64,000 nt of DNA from JAXMAZ01 sp046350115 (GCA_046350115.1 JAXMAZ010000019.1:87040-151039), one strand, 5' to 3'. Positions 18,684 through 27,435 are shown, counted from the stretch's first letter. Program-made: numbers and translations. Notes: generated by a model not told the origin, from the letters alone.

Positions 18684-19583
18684 ATGGATAAGCCCCGCTC
18701 CCCCCTCCTCACGTTTCAGTTCCTCGCGTCCTCGCTCGTCGGCTCGCTGGTCATGGCCCTGGTCAGCGTGTTCGCCCCGCCCCCCGCCCAGGTCGCGGTG
18801 CTGGGGGCGTTCGTCAGCATTATGGGCGGGCTATTCCTGGCCTACATGGGACAAGAGGCGGAGCGGGAGCGGCGGCGGGCGGAGCAGATCGACCGGCTGT
18901 CCGTCCCCCTCACGCTCGCCCCCGATCACGAGCTGTTCGAGCAGTACTTGGCCGTCTGCCAGGCGCTCACCGAACTGGCCGCCCAGTCCGACCCGATCCT
19001 CAAGGAGTTCGCCGGCCTGAAGCTCGCCTCCCTCGCCGAGCAGATTCGGGGGCTGGCCGGCGGGGAGATCGAGTTCGCCGGGACCGAGACGTGGCGGACG
19101 GTGTACGACAAGCTGCTCCGGAGCGCGGACCTCCGCGAGTACCGATCGGTCGCGTGGGTGCGGGCGGCAGGCTACTGGCAGGACCAGCCGGGCCGTCAGA
19201 GCATGGCGGCCAACTTCGAGGCGGCCCACCGCGGGGTACTCGTCGAGCGGGTGATCGTCCTCCGCGACGACCTGTGGCCGCCGACCGACCCCCTTCCGAC
19301 CGACGCCATTCGCCCGTGGATCGAGGAGCAGCACAACCACGGGCTGTGGGTCGCCCTCGTCCGCGAGTCCGACCTGGCGGCCGAGCCGGGGGTGCTGAGC
19401 GACTTCGGGCTTTACGGCGGCCGTGCGGTCGGCGTGCAGGAACTCGACGAGCGGGCGCGGACCGTCCGGTTCACCCTGTCGTTCGACCGGCAAGCGGTCC
19501 GGCTCGCCCGCGACCGGTGGGACCGGCTCTACCTGTTCGCCACCCCCTACCGGACGCTACTGGACCGCGCGACCACCGGTTGA
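18684..19583 (+). CDS. Membrane-anchored protein of unknown function
   Basis: A 299-residue protein with two adjacent hydrophobic segments near the N-terminus (FLASSLVGSLVMALVSVF and VAVLGAFVSIMGGLFLAYMG) followed by a charged stalk (EAERERRRAEQIDRL) and a soluble domain of about 230 residues. The soluble part shows alternating helices and strands, but no family was recognised. The upstream open frame begins at 18531; I chose ATG 18684 because it starts immediately before the hydrophobic segments. It is 33 bases upstream of the aminotransferase-fold gene, so they probably form an operon. Confidence 0.65.
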   Translation: MDKPRSPLLTFQFLASSLVGSLVMALVSVFAPPPAQVAVLGAFVSIMGGLFLAYMGQEAERERRRAEQIDRLSVPLTLAPDHELFEQYLAVCQALTELAAQSDPILKEFAGLKLASLAEQIRGLAGGEIEFAGTETWRTVYDKLLRSADLREYRSVAWVRAAGYWQDQPGRQSMAANFEAAHRGVLVERVIVLRDDLWPPTDPLPTDAIRPWIEEQHNHGLWVALVRESDLAAEPGVLSDFGLYGGRAVGVQELDERARTVRFTLSFDRQAVRLARDRWDRLYLFATPYRTLLDRATTG

Positions 19584-19616
19584 TACGATCTGTACGGCTG
19601 TCAACTGGAGGGTCGC

Positions 19617-20834
19617 GTGTCCGAGGTGCTCTACCTCGACACGGCTCGGCTCGGGCGGATGTCGGTGGGTGCCCGGCGGGCCGTTCACGCCTTCACCGAT
19701 CTCGTCGGGGAAGAAGGTGGGTCGCTGTACTCCGACCGGTTCCTACGGCACGGCCTAGCCGCCTGCCCCCCCTCGTTCGGCGACCGGTATCCCGGACTGG
19801 CCGGCTGGGGCGGGGTCGGCGAACTCAAAGCGGCCCTCCGCTCGTTGGCCGGCATCCCTCCCGGCCTGCCAGTCCTCCTGGCCCACCGGTCGGCCGAACT
19901 CATGCGGCTCGCCGCCCGGCTCTTGTTCCACCCGTGCCGGAACGTCCTCGTCACCGACCTGGGGTGGCCGGGGTATCACGACATCCTGGCCGACGTGGCT
20001 CGCCGAACGGGACGCCGGGTGACGGTGGTGGCGTTGCGGGATCGAGCGCTCGCCGGGACGGCCGACGCGGCGGCAGCCGTCGAGGAAGTCCGGCAGGCGT
20101 ACGCCGGAATGGAATGCGACGGGCTGTTCCTGCCGGCGGTTAGCAACCTCGGGGTCCGGCTGCCCGTTCGGGCAATGGTGCGGGCGGCCGAGGCGGTCGG
20201 CGAGGTGCGGTTCGTGGTCGTCGATGGGGCGCAAGACTTCTGCCACGCGGGGGCGGACATCGCTGGCGAGACGTGCGACCTGTACCTCGCCGGTTGCCAC
20301 AAGTGGCTGGAGGCGTACCACCCGCTCGGTCTTGCTTTCTACGGCCGCCGGCCAAGTGCCGCGGTGATCGAGACCACCCTCGCTCACATGATTGCGGCTG
20401 GCGAGATTGGCGACCCCCTCCTCCGGTTCGTCCCTCACCTGGAGACCGGCCGGGCGGACCCGCCCCTTGAAACCGTCGCTGTCCTCCCGCTCCTCGCCTG
20501 CGGTGGGGCGGTCCACGAGCGGGCCGAACCGGACATCAAGGCTCGTCTGGGGAGCCGCCTCCGGAACCTCGCGGTTGCGGGGGAAATACTCCGGGCGACC
20601 GGGTGGTCCCCTCTCCTCCCCGACCCGGCCTTACGCTCCGGCATTCTGCTCCTACGGGCCGAACGGGAGGCCGTCCGGGGTCAACCCGCGGAGGGGCTAC
20701 GGTCAGCGTTCCACGCCGCCGGGGTGACCCTTACCGCCTACCCGGCCGGGCACGTCCGGCTGTCGATGCCCGACCGGCCCTGGCGTGAGGACGAACTGGA
20801 ACGGCTCGTCGCCGCGTTTCACGCCAACGCATAG
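19617..20834 (+). CDS. Class-V aminotransferase-fold PLP enzyme
   Basis: A 405-residue fold-type I PLP-dependent enzyme of the class V / cysteine desulfurase superfamily. Visible features are VVVDGAQDFCHAG (Asp that contacts the pyridine nitrogen) and the Schiff-base lysine in AGCHKWLEAYHPLG (about K229). The rest matches the usual large and small domains; no mobile Cys-containing loop of a desulfurase is evident, so desulfurase activity is not implied. Start is GTG 19617 with GGAGGGTC upstream. Forms a pair with the membrane protein before it and is convergent, with a 10-base gap, with the next gene. Substrate unknown. Confidence 0.8.
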   Translation: MSEVLYLDTARLGRMSVGARRAVHAFTDLVGEEGGSLYSDRFLRHGLAACPPSFGDRYPGLAGWGGVGELKAALRSLAGIPPGLPVLLAHRSAELMRLAARLLFHPCRNVLVTDLGWPGYHDILADVARRTGRRVTVVALRDRALAGTADAAAAVEEVRQAYAGMECDGLFLPAVSNLGVRLPVRAMVRAAEAVGEVRFVVVDGAQDFCHAGADIAGETCDLYLAGCHKWLEAYHPLGLAFYGRRPSAAVIETTLAHMIAAGEIGDPLLRFVPHLETGRADPPLETVAVLPLLACGGAVHERAEPDIKARLGSRLRNLAVAGEILRATGWSPLLPDPALRSGILLLRAEREAVRGQPAEGLRSAFHAAGVTLTAYPAGHVRLSMPDRPWREDELERLVAAFHANA

Positions 20835-20844
20835 ACCCGCGGCG

Positions 20845-21516
20845 TCATCCGGTCACGCCGCGGCTTCCCGCGACTTCGTCGGTTGCTGGGCGTTCGTCGT
20901 CCGCGTCCGCGAACGGCTTCACCGGCCGCCGCTTGAGCCAGATGCACTCCTTCGGCACCAGGGGGAGGCCGGCGGCCTTACGGCGACGGTTGACGGATCG
21001 GAGGATGTGGAACTCCTGCTGCCGAACGAGGTAGTACGGCTCGAACGGCAACTCGTAGAACGCCTTCGCCAACTCCTCGATCCCCCTCCGTGTGGCACGG
21101 TCCTCGAACCACGCCTTGAGTTCCCGGTATCGGGGCCGGTCGATCCGCACCTGGACGTGCCCCCCGCGGAACCCGACCGCGTAGCCGCCGTGCTTGATCG
21201 ACCGCCGCCGCACGTCCCGCACGTTCGCCCCCTCCGCCTCGAAGAACGGGTGTTCCCCGTGGGTGGCCAGCAGAACGAAAAACCGTCCGTGCCGGAGGTA
21301 CTGCACGTTCGCCCGGCCGGCCTGCTTCCGCCGCGCCCGCGCCCACTGCGAGATGCCGATCTCGTACCGCTCGACCAGCTTCTCATCGACCCGCTCCGGG
21401 TCTTTCGACGCGGGGATCTCCCCGGTGACGTAAAACAGGTAGCCGCGGCTGACGTAGGCCACCGCCAGTTGTTGGACGAACCCCTCCACCGACACCGCTT
21501 CGCACCGATACTTCAT
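20845..21516 (-). CDS. Basic protein of unknown function downstream of a structured region
   Basis: A 223-residue, strongly basic protein with no recognised family. Visible segments are a hydrophobic N-terminal helix/strand (FVQQLAVAYVSRGYLFYV), a basic helix (QWARARRKQAGR), the core RHGRFFVLLATHGEHPFF, a strand-rich segment (YAVGFRGGHVQVRIDRPRY) and a basic C-terminal region (HILRSVNRRRKAAG). High Arg/Lys content suggests nucleic-acid binding. Directly upstream on the same strand is about 1.2 kb without genes but packed with hairpins, so an RNA-protein partnership or mobile element is conceivable. The HGEH sequence is not a proper HUH motif. ATG 21516 follows a GGGGGAA stretch. Confidence 0.7.
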   Translation of the reverse strand: MKYRCEAVSVEGFVQQLAVAYVSRGYLFYVTGEIPASKDPERVDEKLVERYEIGISQWARARRKQAGRANVQYLRHGRFFVLLATHGEHPFFEAEGANVRDVRRRSIKHGGYAVGFRGGHVQVRIDRPRYRELKAWFEDRATRRGIEELAKAFYELPFEPYYLVRQQEFHILRSVNRRRKAAGLPLVPKECIWLKRRPVKPFADADDERPATDEVAGSRGVTG

Positions 21517-21539
21517 GTTCCCCCGGCGGATACTCTCGC

Positions 21540-22745
21540 CCTGAAAGACGGGGTGTGTTCACGGCACACACCCCACAAGCCGTTCGTAACCCTGGCCGCG
21601 ACGCTTCCTGCTTCGCCCGAGACGCTGCTCCCCGCCACCAGCACGGCTCCGCCGTGCTGTATTCAGGGAGTTGCAACGTCCCAATTCGTAGGAGTAGCGG
21701 CGCACGAACCTGAACGACGCCCGAGACAAAGCTCGGGCGTACGTCGTCAATTCGTCGCCTGGGCGACCGCTCACCCAAGAGCGTTCGCCCAGACCGCCGT
21801 TCCTCCCGCCAGGGAAACCGCGAGCGAGTCCGAGGACTTGCCCGCGAACGCACACCATCGGCTTCACAGCCCGTCGGCCCTTTCGTCGAAGGTTTCGTTC
21901 GGCACCACCCGGAACGAACAAACCGCCCCACCACTGCCTTGCAGTGGGTCGGCCCGGCTCCCGCCGGCTCCTACTCAGGCCACTCTCCCACCCGACCGCA
22001 TTTCGATCACCCGCGCACCACGCGCGGGCACCGGAGCGCGACTCCGGCCGCGATCGGGCTTCCCAGGTTCGTCGTGGACTCCGTCCGACCCGTCACGTCG
22101 GTAGTGGGTTGCCCCACGGGCCGACCATCGCACGTCCGCCCCTCCCGGGGCGGCGCAGTTTCCGCCGGGCCGCCAAGGCCCGGACGATTTCGGGGGACCG
22201 AATACAGAAGCGTCCCCCTACCCACCGATGACTGACTTGTTCCCGGTTCGGCACCGTCCCGGGTCGGACTCACTGGCAAGGGCTTTCGCCCCTCTCGTGG
22301 TTGAGCTGTTCGCCGCCGGGTGCTTCGCCCGGACGCCGGCTTCGGTCGCAAGCCGGTCCCGCCTGTTGCCAGGCCGGGAACTCCCCACGCCAGCGAGGTT
22401 GAACGGGCGTAACGGCTCTCACCGCGTTAGCCCAAACCCCCTCGACGGGATTCGCACGACGGAGTCGTGCCCACCCGCTTTGAACCGCAACGGCCCCGAA
22501 GGAACGTCCTTCGGGGTGTTCCCCTGTCGCCCGCACTCACACTGAAATGACTCGCAATCGGATAGAAGATCGAGATTACTCCGTCGCGGCGCGTCTTCCT
22601 TACGAGGGAAGTCCGGGCCGCGAGACGGGATTACTTCGATCAGCCTCCGTCGAACCGGACGAGCGCCTATCGACGCATCCGGCTCTACGGGCGTGACGCG
22701 ACGGGGTGCGACCCCATCCCCTTAGCTCGGTGGTAGCCGAGTTTA
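21540..22745 (-). ncRNA. Candidate large structured RNA (about 1.2 kb)
   Basis: No convincing protein is encoded here, but perfect or near-perfect hairpins follow one another. Stems include 21550-21574 (9 bp), 21641-21657, 21717-21740 (9 bp), 21759-21792 (nested 8+5 bp), 21894-21918, 21931-21947, 21954-21967, 22010-22028, 22031-22047, 22165-22183, 22280-22291, 22316-22332, 22336-22356, 22454-22470, 22494-22516 (10 bp), 22582-22623, 22703-22715 and 22726-22741. On the minus strand two loops are GNRA type (GGGC-GAAA-GCCC at 22280-22291; CCGGC-GGGA-GCCGG at 21954-21967), which favours that strand, also the strand of the adjoining basic-protein gene. Group II domain V, group I core, RNase P and rRNA signatures were looked for and not found. 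Boundaries are approximate. Confidence 0.55.
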
Positions 22746-22931
22746 CCGGATGTCACCGCCGATCCGATGAGCGCCATGAACAACGTTTGTCGTTCCTGAC
22801 GACCGCCGTGGACAAACCACAGCGGGGCTAGGACTAGCACGGTCGCCCCGCGAACGCACCCACCTGCCGGCCGAACGGTCTCGTGCGGTCGGTGGCGATT
22901 CGGGTATCGAGGTAAGGAGGCCCACTGTCGG

Positions 22932-23017
22932 GCGTGTCGCTCGCGTTCCGCCCGACCGCCCCGCGGCGTGTCGCTCGCGTTCCGGTTGAGGCCCGGCAGC
23001 GTGTCGCTCGCGTTCCG
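22932..23017. repeat. Three direct repeats (iterons) next to rep
   Basis: The 19-mer GCGTGTCGCTCGCGTTCCG occurs three times without mismatch at 22932-22950, 22966-22984 and 22999-23017, with 34- and 33-base periods (about three helical turns). It lies beyond the 3' end of the replication initiator and next to a relatively AT-rich stretch (23107-23165). Regular spacing in phase with the helix is characteristic of initiator-binding iterons in a replication origin. Confidence 0.7.
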
Positions 23018-23030
23018 CTGGCAGACCGAA

Positions 23031-23043
23031 TTGCCAGTGGCAA
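23031..23043. promoter_or_regulatory. Palindrome copy 1 (TTGCCAGTGGCAA)
   Basis: A 13-base palindrome with arms TTGCC/GGCAA and a 3-base centre. An identical copy lies at 24704-24716, so the pair brackets the replication initiator. Copy 1 is 13 bases after the last iteron. Candidate binding site for Rep or ParB. Confidence 0.55.
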
Positions 23044-23169
23044 CTTCCGGTTAAGCCCTTGGGAACGCTTCCCCTTCCGCACCTGTCGCTGCCACGCAGT
23101 CGGGCGTCAAAGGAATCCGGATCAAAGATCACTGGAAACAAAGGGGAAGGATCTGCTTTTGAATGCGAG

Positions 23170-24543
23170 TTACGGTTTCCGGCGGAGGATGTCGGCGAGC
23201 GTCGGAATGGGATGAGCCGCGACCGCGTGCCCGTGCGCGGGCCGCGCGAACGCGGCGTCCGCGATGCGGCGCAGGACGGCCGCCGACTCGTCGGGCCGAA
23301 CCGACTTCCCCGTTCCGGCGGCCAGCCCTCCGGCCCGCGACGAAGTGCCGGCTCGCTCTCGTCGCCGCAGTTCCTGCCACCAGTCGGGCGGCGTGCGGCC
23401 GGCGGTCGCGGCGTGGCGGAGGTTGTCCACCAGGAACGCTTGCGGGCTGCGGGTGAAGAACGACCGGCCGAACCGCTCGCGGGCGGCGGCGGTGATGTCG
23501 ATCCACTCCCGCACCAGGGGCCGCGGATACCTTTTCAGCAACCGCCGGGCGGCGTCCGCATCGAAACCCAGGGCCGCCAACCCGTCCGCGAGCGGCGAGT
23601 CCGCCGGTGCCCGCGCCGGGGGGGGAGCCGCGCGGAGGAACCTCGGGCCGCGGGTGAGGACGACCGCCCCGCCGTCGGCGACCCGGTCTCCGGCCCGCGG
23701 TTCGAACGCCGGGACGTCGGCCAGGACGCCGGCGGCGACGAGGGTAGCGATGACCCGCTGGAGTTTCTGCCGCCGGTGCCGGGGGGCCAGGGTGGGGGAG
23801 AAGCCGAGCACGTCAACGGCCAGGTGATCGACCGTGAACCGGGGCGTGGTGTCCCGCCGGTCGAAGATTTTACTCACCAGGAGAAACAGCCGCCGGGCGG
23901 CCGGGTCGAGTTCCCGGAAGGTGTCCAGGTCGAACCGGAACCGGCCGCCGAGCGGCCGCACCAGGTCGAAGAAGATCGGGTCCCAGGCGATCCGCCAGGC
24001 CCGCGAACTCCCCGGATCGAGCGGCAGGCTGTAGCTCAGGAAGCCGAACCGCACCCGCCGGTGTTCGCCGCGAGCCGGGTCGTAGAAGGCGTCGCTCGCG
24101 TAGCTCACCTGGGCGAGCCGGTCGAGGGCGGCGGCGAACTGCTGATACTGCCGGCCGCCACGGTTGGCGTGCGGGTCGATGAGCCCCAGGCGTCGCAGGC
24201 AGAAGTGCGGGGTCGCGTGGAACTCGGTGTCGGCCGCGCCGTCCCGGCCGGCGGCGGCTAAGTCCGCGAAGGTGAGGGCGAGTAGCCCCCAGAGGTAGAA
24301 CTCGTCGGCCGGCGACAGGCCGCCGGGGCAGGTGACCCGGACGCTCGCCTTCCGCCGGTGGCGGTTGCGGTCGGAGTAGAAGTAGCCGGTCTCGAACACG
24401 AGGTTGTCCCGCAGCGACCGACCGGTGTCGAGCGGGCAAAGGGCGTGTTCGACCAGCGTCAACTGCCCGAGGCCGACCGCGGACGATCTGACCCGGTCCA
24501 CGCGAGTCTTCGTGTTCGTGTCGGGAGGCGGTGTCGGGGCCAT
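23170..24543 (-). CDS. Plasmid-type replication initiator (RepA-like)
   Basis: A 457-residue protein resembling the replication initiator protein A group found on planctomycete and proteobacterial plasmids. It contains the early segment LTLVEHALCPLD, then strand-helix pattern with SYSLPLDPGSSRAWRIAWDP, and RRLFLLVSKIFDRR near the winged-helix region. The C-terminal 150 residues are Arg/Ala-rich and probably form the DNA-binding tail. It is divergent from parA/parB and is flanked by iterons and by two copies of one palindrome, the classical layout of an autonomous replicon. The start is uncertain: ATG 24543 lacks a good ribosome site and the frame is open to 24813. Confidence 0.75.
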   Translation of the reverse strand: MAPTPPPDTNTKTRVDRVRSSAVGLGQLTLVEHALCPLDTGRSLRDNLVFETGYFYSDRNRHRRKASVRVTCPGGLSPADEFYLWGLLALTFADLAAAGRDGAADTEFHATPHFCLRRLGLIDPHANRGGRQYQQFAAALDRLAQVSYASDAFYDPARGEHRRVRFGFLSYSLPLDPGSSRAWRIAWDPIFFDLVRPLGGRFRFDLDTFRELDPAARRLFLLVSKIFDRRDTTPRFTVDHLAVDVLGFSPTLAPRHRRQKLQRVIATLVAAGVLADVPAFEPRAGDRVADGGAVVLTRGPRFLRAAPPPARAPADSPLADGLAALGFDADAARRLLKRYPRPLVREWIDITAAARERFGRSFFTRSPQAFLVDNLRHAATAGRTPPDWWQELRRRERAGTSSRAGGLAAGTGKSVRPDESAAVLRRIADAAFARPAHGHAVAAHPIPTLADILRRKP

Positions 24544-24703
24544 GCGGTGCCAGCGTCCGGTTCGTGTTTCGTCGTGAGAGCGAGGTAACACATCGGCGGG
24601 AATTTCGCACCCGCCGAGTGCCGGGCGGCTCGCGGTTTTCCTTGACGGGTTACACCGCCCCGTGGGAGCGTTCGTCCAGTCGAACCCGCGGGTTGGCCGA
24701 GAA

Positions 24704-24716
24704 TTGCCAGTGGCAA
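24704..24716. promoter_or_regulatory. Palindrome copy 2 (TTGCCAGTGGCAA)
   Basis: Identical to the palindrome at 23031-23043, extended here to ATTGCCAGTGGCAAT (24703-24717). It lies 28 bases upstream of the parA start, between the divergent rep and par genes, so it may be an operator for autoregulation as well as a partition or initiator site. Confidence 0.55.
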
Positions 24717-24744
24717 TCCGACCCCGCGAAATCACCGGAGGAAC

Positions 24745-25575
24745 ATGCCCACGACGACGGTCTGCTTCATCAACCAGAAGGGCGGGTGCGGGAAGTCCAG
24801 CTCGACCTACCACCTCGGCGGGGCGCTCGCCGCGTCAGGCTGCCGCACGCTGCTCGTCGATTGCGACCCGCAGGGGTCGCTCAGCCAAGCGTTCTTCGGG
24901 TCGGCCGCAATCGAAAACCTGCCCGCGCGGGACACGCTGGCGGCCGTGTTCGACCCCGCCGCCGTGCTCGACCGTCCGGCGCGGCTGGCCGTGCCGACCG
25001 GGTTCGAGCGGTTGAGCATTGTCCGGGCGAACCAGACGTTGGCCCCCCACAACCGCCCTGTGCCGGACCGCGAGGGGCTGAACCAGTTCCTGCTCCGCGA
25101 CGCCCTGGCCGACTTCATCGACTACGAGCTGATTCTGATCGACTGCCCGCCGAACCTCTACCTGGCCAGTTGGAACGCCATGCTGGCGTCCGACCACGTC
25201 GTCATCCCGGTGCCGCCCGAGGACTTCGGGGCGCAGGGCTTGCGGGTCGTCCACCAGGCCATCGCCCACGCCGGCCGGCTGAACCCGCGGCTCCGGCTCG
25301 CCGGGCATTTGGTGACCCGCTACGACGGTCGGCTCGTCGTCCACCGCGCCTACGAGCAGAAGTTGCGGGCGCTCTACCGTGGCACGGTGTTCGACGCGGT
25401 CGTGCCCGAGGCGTCGGCCTTCAAGGTGGCGCTCGCCTGTCGCACCCCGGTGTCGCACCACGCGCCGGGGACGAAGGCGGCGCGGATCATGGTCGCGGCC
25501 GGCGAGGAACTGCTGGCCCGGACGGCGGGGGGCGGGGCTGAGACGGACGGAATCAAGCAAACGAGTGTGGGGTAG
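24745..25575 (+). CDS. parA: ParA/Soj-family partition ATPase
   Basis: Walker-type ATPase that drives DNA segregation. The deviant Walker A motif QKGGCGKSS is at residues 11-19, the A' region LLVDCDPQGSLSQ follows, and LILIDCPPN forms Walker B. Length (276) is typical of chromosome-type or small plasmid ParA without an N-terminal HTH. ATG 24745 has GGAGGAAC upstream. It ends 2 bases before parB, so they are translationally linked. Divergent from the rep gene, with a palindrome in the intervening region that may serve autoregulation. Confidence 0.93.
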   Translation: MPTTTVCFINQKGGCGKSSSTYHLGGALAASGCRTLLVDCDPQGSLSQAFFGSAAIENLPARDTLAAVFDPAAVLDRPARLAVPTGFERLSIVRANQTLAPHNRPVPDREGLNQFLLRDALADFIDYELILIDCPPNLYLASWNAMLASDHVVIPVPPEDFGAQGLRVVHQAIAHAGRLNPRLRLAGHLVTRYDGRLVVHRAYEQKLRALYRGTVFDAVVPEASAFKVALACRTPVSHHAPGTKAARIMVAAGEELLARTAGGGAETDGIKQTSVG

Positions 25576-25577
25576 CG

Positions 25578-26483
25578 ATGGCCAGTGTCGGAAGCATTCT
25601 CGAACGGGTCGGTGGTCATCTCGACGAGTCGATGGGGGTCCGCGCCACCGACCTCCGCCCGACCCTCTCTCCGGTGCCCGACCCGAGGGACGTCGGCCGC
25701 CGGCCGCTCCGCAGCCTCGGCCGGGTGGACGTGAACCAGGTGGTGCCCGACCCCGATCAGCCGCGGGCCGAGTTCTCGGACGAGGCCCTCGACCGGCTGG
25801 CCGCGAGCATCCGCGACCACGGGCAGCTCGCCCCCATCCGGGTCCGCTGGGCCGCCGACCTTAGCAAGTGGGTGATCGTCGTCGGCGAGCGCCGCTGGCG
25901 GGCGACCCGCCGGGCCGGGCTGGCGGCCATCGACTGCGTGTTCGTGGACGGCGATCTCTCCCGCGGCGAACTCCTCTCCCAGCAGTTGATCGAGAACCTG
26001 CTCCGCGAGGACTTGCGACCGGTCGAGGAGGCGAAGGCGTTCCGCGAGTTGATCGACTTGAACGGGTGGACCGGGAAACAGCTCGCCGACGCGCTCCGAG
26101 TGCCGCCGTCGAAGGTCTCCCGCACGCTCGCCCTGTTGGACCTGCCGGACGACTTGCAGGAGCGGGTCGAGAACGGCGACCTGCCGGCCCGGGCGGCGTA
26201 CGAGATCTCCAAACTCGCGGACAACGCCCAGCGCCGCACCCTGGCGGACGCGGTCCAAGACCGCGGGCTGACGGTCGAAGACACCCGCGCCGCGGTTTGT
26301 CGCCGCCGGGGCAAGTCCGCCCCGCGGACGCGGGGCACTCGCGTGAGCGTGCCCGCACCGGGCGGGGTGCGGGTCGTCGTGTCGGCCGGTCGCACGCTGT
26401 CCGAGGTCGAAATCGAGTCCGCCCTCCGGCACGCGGCCGAGGTCATCCGTTCTCGCACGGCACCGGCGTCTACGGGCGACTGA
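25578..26483 (+). CDS. parB: ParB/Spo0J-family partition protein
   Basis: Centromere-binding CTP-dependent clamp partner of ParA. Visible boxes are DPDQPRAEFSDEALDRLAAS (ParB N-terminal domain), VGERRWRATRRAGL (GERRxR CTP-binding box, about residue 103), QLIENLLREDLRPVEEA (box III) and an HTH around KQLADALRVPPSKVSRTL. The C-terminal dimerisation part is short. 301 residues is a normal length. It follows parA by 2 bases. A parS-like palindrome lies about 125 bases after its stop. Confidence 0.93.
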   Translation: MASVGSILERVGGHLDESMGVRATDLRPTLSPVPDPRDVGRRPLRSLGRVDVNQVVPDPDQPRAEFSDEALDRLAASIRDHGQLAPIRVRWAADLSKWVIVVGERRWRATRRAGLAAIDCVFVDGDLSRGELLSQQLIENLLREDLRPVEEAKAFRELIDLNGWTGKQLADALRVPPSKVSRTLALLDLPDDLQERVENGDLPARAAYEISKLADNAQRRTLADAVQDRGLTVEDTRAAVCRRRGKSAPRTRGTRVSVPAPGGVRVVVSAGRTLSEVEIESALRHAAEVIRSRTAPASTGD

Positions 26484-26607
26484 ACAAGCCCGTGCCACAA
26501 TCCCGCTTTTGCCGCCGCACGGTTTTTTCGGCCGGTGGTCGCCCCGATTGTTCGGCCGACCGCCTTCGTTCGCCGGGAGTCGCCAGGGCCGGCGAATTGT
26601 GCTACAC

Positions 26608-26623
26608 CGTTTCGCGCGAGACG
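26608..26623. promoter_or_regulatory. parS-like palindrome
   Basis: CGTTTCGCGCGAGACG at 26608-26623. Its inner 14 bases GTTTCGCGCGAGAC match GTTTCACGTGAAAC, the core of the near-universal parS, at 11 of 14 positions. It lies 3' of parB inside the otherwise featureless 352-base gap 26484-26835. Degenerate, so only a candidate. Confidence 0.4.
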
Positions 26624-26835
26624 AACCACGGACTTCATCCATTGGGGCCGTTCACCCGCGTCATTCCTCTCCGTCGGTCGTGGCCGCCCGTGCGGTCGGC
26701 CAGGATCGACGCTCGCGCGAGCGACAGGTTTTTTGCCGCCACCCCCGCCGTGGGACCGCCCAGGGCGGGGGCGGCGGCCGATCTCGGGACTCACCCCGAC
26801 GGCCGCTACCCCCATTCCGAACCGGAGGGGTTGCG

Positions 26836-27435
26836 ATGGACGACGTGGACCTGATGATCGTCGGGCTGAAGGCCCGCCGGCCGGAGGAGCGCCGGCGGGC
26901 CGCCGTCCGGCTGGCGACCGCCGGGGGCGGGGCGAAGAAGGCGCTGGTCGCGCTGCTGAACGCCCTGGCCGACCCGGACGGGGAGGTGCGGCACCACGCC
27001 GGCGAAGCCTTGCGGGCGGCCGGTCCGGCCGTCAAACCGGTGCTGCCGATGCTGATCGAGTCGTTCGGTGGGGGCGAACCGCAAGCGCGAAAGGTGGCCG
27101 CCCACGCCCTCAAGAAGATCGGGCCGGCGGCGGTGAAGGCGGTGCCGGTTCTCCTGGCGGGTCTGGCCGACGCGGACCCGGAGATCCGTCGGCTCGCCGC
27201 CGCAGCGTTGGCCGGTGTCGGGGCGAAGGCGGACAAGGCGGTGCCCGCCCTCATCGGGTTGCTGGCGGACGCCGATGTCGATGTCCGCTGGGCCGCCTGC
27301 CACGCCCTCGGTGCCATCGGGCCGAAGGCGGCGAAGGCCTTGCCGGGGCTGACCAAGTTGGTCGAGGACGCGCACCCGGACCTTCGGACCGTCGCCCGTG
27401 ACGCCGTGAAGAAGGTGCAGAAGGCGGCCGGGTGA
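26836..27435 (+). CDS. HEAT-repeat protein
   Basis: A 199-residue all-helical repeat protein. Five HEAT-like units of about 33-37 residues are visible, for example VALLNALADPDGEVRHHAGEAL, VPVLLAGLADADPEIRRLAA and VPALIGLLADADVDVRWAAC, each with the Asp-Pro/Ala-Asp turn and an Arg/Ala helix. No signal peptide or catalytic motif. It would be a protein-interaction scaffold. ATG 26836 has GGAGGGG upstream. Downstream of parB by 350 bases, so not clearly part of the partition operon. Confidence 0.8.
   Translation: MDDVDLMIVGLKARRPEERRRAAVRLATAGGGAKKALVALLNALADPDGEVRHHAGEALRAAGPAVKPVLPMLIESFGGGEPQARKVAAHALKKIGPAAVKAVPVLLAGLADADPEIRRLAAAALAGVGAKADKAVPALIGLLADADVDVRWAACHALGAIGPKAAKALPGLTKLVEDAHPDLRTVARDAVKKVQKAAG

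Noticed and set aside
20845..21516. HUH-type transposase (HGEH) for the basic protein
   Set aside because: The motif lacks the hydrophobic middle residue and the catalytic Tyr context; IS200/IS605 end structures were not identified as such.
20785..22104. 439-codon plus-strand open frame across the hairpin region
   Set aside because: Its first part is antisense to the basic-protein gene and the rest runs through stems with no consistent codon bias.
22604..22618. GAGGGAAGTCCGGGC, one mismatch from a conserved RNase P RNA segment
   Set aside because: The following conserved segments of RNase P RNA are absent in the next 300 bases, and the surrounding stems do not match its P1-P4 layout.
21540..22745. 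Group II intron
   Set aside because: No domain V-like 34-mer, no reverse transcriptase and no GTGYG-type 5' end were found.
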